39,644 nucleotides of DNA from JAZDFC01 sp043808235 (GTDB taxonomy: Bacteria > Bacteroidota > Ignavibacteria > Ignavibacteriales > Melioribacteraceae): NCBI GenBank assembly GCA_043808235.1, contig JAZDFC010000074.1:1-39644 (forward strand). Reading direction: 5' to 3'. The position numbers and the translations under genes are program-made. This document shows positions 35,439 to 39,644 of the stretch, in pieces; position 1 is the first letter of the stretch; the number at the start of each line of letters is the position of its first letter. The notes under the pieces are model-generated. The model did no database searches and was not told the DNA's origin. It worked only from the letters and a program-made list of their open reading frames with translations.

Positions 35439-36500
35439 TTATAAATATTTTACCGCAAGTTGTCCACAAGCCGCGGCTATATCATCGCCCTGTGTTTCGC
35501 GAATCATCACCGTGATGTTGTTACTCCTAAGCTTATCGGCAAACTCAACAATCCGTTGCTTAGGTGTGGGCTCCAATTCGGAAGAGATTCCGCCCGGATT
35601 CATATGTTTTATACTGTTGAACGGGATGATATTGATTTTCGAATCAAGTCTGCGGCATAATTTCGTCAAAGCTTTTACATCATCTTCTCTGTCATTTATT
35701 CCGTTCAACATCGTGTATTCAAAAGTGATTCTCGTTTTTGTGATTTTCAAATACTGTTCTATCGCTTCGATATTTTCCTTCAACGAGTATTTTTTATTGA
35801 TCGGCATAATCGTGCTGCGAATGTCTTCAAAACATGAATGAAGCGATAATGCTAATTTAACACGGATGCCGCTTTGCCCGAGCTCGATAATTTTATGCGG
35901 GATCCCGGCAGTGGAAATCGTAATTCTGTTTCTGCTGATTACAGTATTGAATTCACTTGTAAGAATTTTCAACGACTTCACCGTATTATCGAAATTGATG
36001 AGCGGCTCGCCCATTCCCATATAAACTATGTTTGTAATTTTATCTTTGCCTGCGTCTTTGGCAGCCGATAAATATTGATCAACAATTTCACCGGACGTTA
36101 AATTTCTTTTATATCCCATCACTCCGGTTGCACAAAATTTGCAATCAAGCGGGCAGCCGACTTGTGTTGAGATACAGAGAGTAATTCTTTCCTTTTCAGG
36201 AATAACTACCGCTTCAATGTTGTGGTTATCGAATGTTGAGAATAAATATTTTTTCGTTCCGGAGGATGGTGAATCTTCAACAGCAATTTTTTTAAGAGTA
36301 TCCAGAGTGCACACTCCGGATAACTTTTCACGCAACGGTTTGGATAGATTCATCATCTTTTCGAAATCATCTTCGAGATGATTGTAAACCCAATTAAAAA
36401 TTTGTTTACCTCTGAAACGTGGTTCGCCAATAGATTCGAAATATTCGCCGAGTTCATCAACGGTGAGACCTTTCAAATTATATTTCTGCTCGACTTTCAT
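35439..36500 (-). CDS. rlmN: dual-specificity 23S rRNA/tRNA adenine C2 methyltransferase
   Basis: Radical SAM enzyme that methylates C2 of A2503 in 23S rRNA and A37 in some tRNAs. The protein is 353 residues from the Met at 36500. The cluster motif CPLDCKFC gives C116, C120 and C123. The C-terminal GDDIAAACGQL carries Cys345, the methyl-carrying cysteine. Family segments FRGKQIFNWVY and MGMGEPLINFDNT are intact. An ATG 19 codons upstream (36557) is open but adds residues the family lacks. First gene of a possible minus-strand unit with the hydrolase and VOC genes. Confidence 0.97.
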   Translation of the reverse strand: MKVEQKYNLKGLTVDELGEYFESIGEPRFRGKQIFNWVYNHLEDDFEKMMNLSKPLREKLSGVCTLDTLKKIAVEDSPSSGTKKYLFSTFDNHNIEAVVIPEKERITLCISTQVGCPLDCKFCATGVMGYKRNLTSGEIVDQYLSAAKDAGKDKITNIVYMGMGEPLINFDNTVKSLKILTSEFNTVISRNRITISTAGIPHKIIELGQSGIRVKLALSLHSCFEDIRSTIMPINKKYSLKENIEAIEQYLKITKTRITFEYTMLNGINDREDDVKALTKLCRRLDSKINIIPFNSIKHMNPGGISSELEPTPKQRIVEFADKLRSNNITVMIRETQGDDIAAACGQLAVKYL

Positions 36501-36678
36501 AGTGCAAAATATAATAAAATGGTTCGGAATAATTTTCCCAAATAACTTTAAATACATTGCCGAATTGTTAAGTTGTCAAATGACTGAAATGATGAATTTC
36601 ATTCTCAAATAACTGTTGCAAACTGTGTAACTGATAACTTGGCGCATAGCTTTTAGCAATTTAACAATTGATCAATGC

Positions 36679-36727
36679 AACCATTCTTTTCGTATTCAAG
36701 AAGTTGTATTTTCAAAAAAGAATGGTT
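36679..36727 (+). promoter_or_regulatory. 12-bp inverted repeat upstream of acyl-CoA dehydrogenase
   Basis: AACCATTCTTTT (36679-36690) and AAAAGAATGGTT (36716-36727) are perfect inverted copies 25 bases apart, 82 bases before the ATG at 36810. It could be an operator or an RNA hairpin. No T-run follows as in a terminator. The role is unproven. Confidence 0.3.
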
Positions 36728-36809
36728 AGTTTGAAACAAATTCTATGAGATTTTTCTATCATATCAATCATTCACAAAATGATTTTTTAAAATAAATCTG
36801 GGGTATTAT

Positions 36810-37949
36810 ATGAACTTTGAACTCACTGACGAACAATTAATGATACAACAAACCGCTCGCGATTTTGCGCGCACAGAAATTGCACCATCAGCAGTTGAAA
36901 GAGATAAATCAGCAAAATTTCCAACAGAAATAATTAAAAAACTTGGCGAGCTTGGATTTATGGGAATGATGGTTCCTCCCGAACACGACGGCGCCGGTTT
37001 GGATACAATTAGTTATGTGCTTGCAATGATTGAGGTTTCGAAAGTCGATGTAAGCGTTGGTGTGATAATGTCGGTAAATAATTCGCTTGTTTGCTATGGG
37101 CTAGAAAAATGGGGGTCGGAATTCATCAAAGAAAAATATTTAAAACCGCTGGCGCGCGGAGAGAAACTCGGTGCATTCGCCTTATCGGAACCGGAAGCCG
37201 GAAGCGACGCGACTAAACAGCATACCATCGCGCATAAAGAAGGAAATTACTGGGTGATAAACGGAATTAAAAATTGGATTACAAACGGTACATCGGCTGA
37301 TTATTTTTTGGTGATGGCGCAGACGGATAAAGAAAAAGCTCACAAAGGAATCACCTGCTTCCTTGTTGAAAAAGATACGCCGGGATTTGCGCACGGAGTG
37401 AAGGAGGATAAACTGGGAATAAAAAGTTCGGATACATGTTCGCTCACTTTCGAAAGCTGCAGGGTACCGGAGGAAAATATAGTATGGGAAGTAGGAAAAG
37501 GATTTAACTTTGCGATGGAAACTTTGAACGGCGGAAGAATCGGCATCGCATCGCAGGCTATTGGGATTGCAGAAGCCTCTCTCGAAGCTGCTATTAATTA
37601 TTCGAAAGTTAGAAAAGCATTTGGGACTGAAATAGCGAACCATCAAGCGATACAATTTAAAATTGCAGATATGGCTGTTAAAGTGGAAATGGCAAAACTG
37701 CTGACATTAAAAGCCGCTGCGTTAAAAGACGCCGGCAAAAAGTATGTGAAGGAAGCCGCGATGGCTAAATTGTATGCATCTCGCGCCGCGGTTGAATGCG
37801 CCGATGAGGCAATTCAAATTCACGGCGGATATGGATATGTTCGCGAATATTTAGTAGAACGATTTTTACGCGATGCAAAAATTACCGAGATTTACGAAGG
37901 CACCTCCGAAGTGCAACGGATAGTTATTGCACGTGAACTTTTAAAATAA
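36810..37949 (+). CDS. acyl-CoA dehydrogenase (short-chain/butyryl type)
   Basis: FAD enzyme of 379 residues that introduces the alpha-beta double bond into acyl-CoA, passing electrons to electron-transfer flavoprotein. Family segments include FALSEPEAGSDA in the FAD/substrate region, NGIKNWITNG, and the C-terminal QIHGGYGYVREYLVERFLRD. The catalytic base is Glu363 in IYEGTSEVQR, the position used by short- and medium-chain enzymes. No other beta-oxidation gene is adjacent, so chain length and pathway (fatty or branched-chain acids) remain open. GGGGT before the ATG is a modest ribosome-binding site. Confidence 0.96.
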   Translation: MNFELTDEQLMIQQTARDFARTEIAPSAVERDKSAKFPTEIIKKLGELGFMGMMVPPEHDGAGLDTISYVLAMIEVSKVDVSVGVIMSVNNSLVCYGLEKWGSEFIKEKYLKPLARGEKLGAFALSEPEAGSDATKQHTIAHKEGNYWVINGIKNWITNGTSADYFLVMAQTDKEKAHKGITCFLVEKDTPGFAHGVKEDKLGIKSSDTCSLTFESCRVPEENIVWEVGKGFNFAMETLNGGRIGIASQAIGIAEASLEAAINYSKVRKAFGTEIANHQAIQFKIADMAVKVEMAKLLTLKAAALKDAGKKYVKEAAMAKLYASRAAVECADEAIQIHGGYGYVREYLVERFLRDAKITEIYEGTSEVQRIVIARELLK

Positions 37950-37953
37950 TGTC

Positions 37954-38080
37954 ATAGCACACTGATTCCGAAAAGCGGAATACACAGATTCTACTGATCT
38001 CCACTGATCTGTGTAAACCTGCCCGGCTTAGACGGGTCAGTATACTCAGTGTTTTCGATAAAATCGAAACAGCGTGCTAT
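37954..38080 (+). repeat. nested palindromic intergenic element
   Basis: Outer arms ATAGCACACTG (37954-37964) and CAGCGTGCTAT (38070-38080) pair with one mismatch. Inside are ATTCCG/CGGAAT, TACACAGAT/ATCTGTGTA and a TCGAT/ATCGA hairpin. It may act as a terminator for the dehydrogenase gene, but no T-run is present. It looks more like a small palindromic repeat. Confidence 0.5.
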
Positions 38081-38096
38081 TAAGTGAGTAGATAAC

Positions 38097-38534
38097 ATGA
38101 AATTCTTTCTGATGTTTATTTTACTTTCATCAACAATCTTCTCCCAAACCGATTACCATCGATGGGGAGCGAAAGAAATTTCTTACGAGATTGCCAACGA
38201 TCATCCCGAAGAAGCTGATTCAACTGAAAAAGTTTTTTCCATTCTAAGCGGATTAAAATTTATGTATTCCTTTTTCATTTCTGATCTCGATGGTGATAAC
38301 TGTCCTTTCTATCCTTCATGTTCTCATTTTTATGTTGATGCTGTTAATGGGACCGATTTCATTACCGGGACGCTGATGTTCGCGGATCGATTCACACGCG
38401 ACACAAATTTGTATAAATCATTAGCTCAATACTCATTTCATAAATCCGGTAAATTGTATGACCCAGTTTATAAATATATGCTTGATGAAAATGTTATAGT
38501 TGAAAAAGTATTGCAGAAGTATTCGGTAAAATGA
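38097..38534 (+). CDS. exported YidD-like protein
   Basis: 145 residues: a signal peptide (about 1-16, ending IFSQ), a linker, then a YidD-like domain (about 50-125). The family pattern is recognisable: CPFYPSCSHFYVDAV for the usual CRFxPTCSxYAxEA, ITGTLMFADRF for the G-to-R helix, and LYDPV near the end for DDPV. Ordinary YidD is a short cytoplasmic-side protein that helps membrane insertion. A signal peptide suggests this version works on the outside of the inner membrane. The stop overlaps the next gene's start (ATGA), so the two are coupled. The domain call is good; the function is inferred. Confidence 0.75.
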   Translation: MKFFLMFILLSSTIFSQTDYHRWGAKEISYEIANDHPEEADSTEKVFSILSGLKFMYSFFISDLDGDNCPFYPSCSHFYVDAVNGTDFITGTLMFADRFTRDTNLYKSLAQYSFHKSGKLYDPVYKYMLDENVIVEKVLQKYSVK

Positions 38535-39400
38535 ACGGTTTAATTGTTAAATGGATTTATGGATTAATTGTTGTTTGGTTTTGCTTCACTTCTACTTTTT
38601 TTTCTCAGACAAAAAATGATTCACTCGATTTATTTTCAATCTCGAACCGAAGAATATTTGCCGATTATCTTTTTAGCAGCAAGGACTATTTGAGGGCTGT
38701 GGATGAATACAGAGCCGTCTTAAAACAACAGGATGATGACTCTCTAAAATTTAAAATCGGTTTGGGCTTTTATGAAATGGGCGAATACGCGCAGGCTGCC
38801 GATTATTATAAATCACTATTCTTCAACCCGGTTTTCACCGAGGAAGCCGAGTTCGGATATTACAAATGCTATTTTTTCTCGAATGATTTTGAATACTTCC
38901 GAAGTATAATCGACACAAAATATTTCTTCCCTTTCGAACACGAGTCGGAGATTAACAAATTAAAATATATTTCTCAGCTGATCGAAGAATCGTCGCTCCC
39001 CGATTCATCGGAATTTGCATCCGCATTTTCCGGAAACATTCAAAGAGACATGCTCATATTTTACTCGAGGAAAAAATATCCCGATACAAAAAATCCGATA
39101 ACTGCGGCAATACTCTCAGCTATCATTCCCGGCAGCGGAAAAATTTATACCGGCGATATCGGCGACGGGATTACCGCATTATTATCAACCGGAGTTTGCG
39201 GATTTCTTGCCTACGATAATTTCCAGGCAAACCATGATTTCCGGGGATGGTTATTCACCGGATTAACCGCGTTTTTTTACGCTGGAAATATTTACGGTTC
39301 GGCAGCCTCGGCACATCTCCATAATGCTCTAGTAAAAATAAATTTTCACACCGAGCTGAATTTGTATTTGAAGAAGAATAACTATTTCTTAAAAGAATAA
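38531..39400 (+). CDS. TPR-containing membrane protein (DUF5683-like C-terminus)
   Basis: 289 residues: an N-terminal signal or membrane segment (about 5-25), a helical repeat region with TPR character (about 45-100: AVDEYRAVLKQQ, IGLGFYEMGEYAQAADYYKS), and a C-terminal membrane region with AAILSAIIPGSGKIYTGD, a glycine-rich motif like those of DUF5683 proteins, followed by further hydrophobic segments. It overlaps the YidD-like gene by 4 bases and probably acts with it. No enzymatic motif is seen. The family label for the C-terminus is tentative. Confidence 0.7.
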   Translation: MNGLIVKWIYGLIVVWFCFTSTFFSQTKNDSLDLFSISNRRIFADYLFSSKDYLRAVDEYRAVLKQQDDDSLKFKIGLGFYEMGEYAQAADYYKSLFFNPVFTEEAEFGYYKCYFFSNDFEYFRSIIDTKYFFPFEHESEINKLKYISQLIEESSLPDSSEFASAFSGNIQRDMLIFYSRKKYPDTKNPITAAILSAIIPGSGKIYTGDIGDGITALLSTGVCGFLAYDNFQANHDFRGWLFTGLTAFFYAGNIYGSAASAHLHNALVKINFHTELNLYLKKNNYFLKE

Positions 39401-39644
39401 ATGTTGGTATTCATTCAATGATCAAATTATAAAAAAGTCTAGTTTATTTAATCGCTATCGACCGACTAAAATTTGATTTATTTCCAAAGAATTTTTTTGA
39501 GAAACGAGTCTGTAAAGATATTTGTGTAAATGGGAAAAGCAGTTAAAGAACAACATTTAATCTCTCCTCAAAAATAACAGATAAATGGGAAAGAACAACA
39601 GCCCAGTTTTGAATTTGCATAGTCCACTTTTTTGATAAATCTCT

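Overview
The window is AT-rich bacterial chromosome. It most likely comes from the Bacteroidota/Ignavibacteria lineage. The evidence is several proteins with a type IX secretion system (T9SS) type A sorting domain, a TonB-dependent receptor paired with a DUF4249-type lipoprotein, a DUF6249-like protein beside an ECF sigma/anti-sigma pair, and many short intergenic palindromes. This placement is inferred from gene content; there is no rRNA or tRNA gene to confirm it.

Left flank (1-9843) is mostly housekeeping. A minus-strand run holds era, an EamA transporter, a lipoprotein, acyP and ispF (cut by the window edge). An ECF sigma factor and its anti-sigma factor are divergent from a small membrane protein, and their shared intergenic region carries three copies of one promoter-like motif (TGTAACC, 17-18 bases, GTCTWW). 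A DinD-like gene is truncated next to a strong palindrome. A hairpin-rich gap follows, then trxB with a clear terminator, queG, and an MBL-hydrolase/Rieske pair.

Central region (9844-33068) is the unusual part. Five paralogous genes, each about 3.1 kb and all on the plus strand, encode exported proteins of about 1030-1054 residues. Each joins a divergent N-terminal region (411-436 residues) to a near-identical C-terminal module. That module is exactly 1857 bp in all five copies and ends in a T9SS-type sorting domain. Amino-acid markers in the module disagree with the N-terminal relationships, which points to recombination or gene conversion. Four gene starts follow a shared leader containing TTGACA; in three copies this is followed after 17 bases by TAAGTA. 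In the first copy the -10 is missing, and the leader is followed first by a 51-codon cysteine-rich ORF. The gaps are filled with REP-like palindromes of two types, four copies of a four-hairpin module, and two copies of a MITE-like element. A TonB-dependent receptor and a DUF4249-type lipoprotein follow the array. A REP-associated tyrosine transposase (RAYT) bracketed by the same REP palindromes is the likely source of those repeats.

Right flank (33069-39644) holds an exported endonuclease/exonuclease/phosphatase-family protein, a VOC protein, an exported alpha/beta hydrolase, rlmN, an acyl-CoA dehydrogenase, and a two-gene unit encoding an exported YidD-like protein and a TPR membrane protein. 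The last 244 bases hold no recognisable gene.
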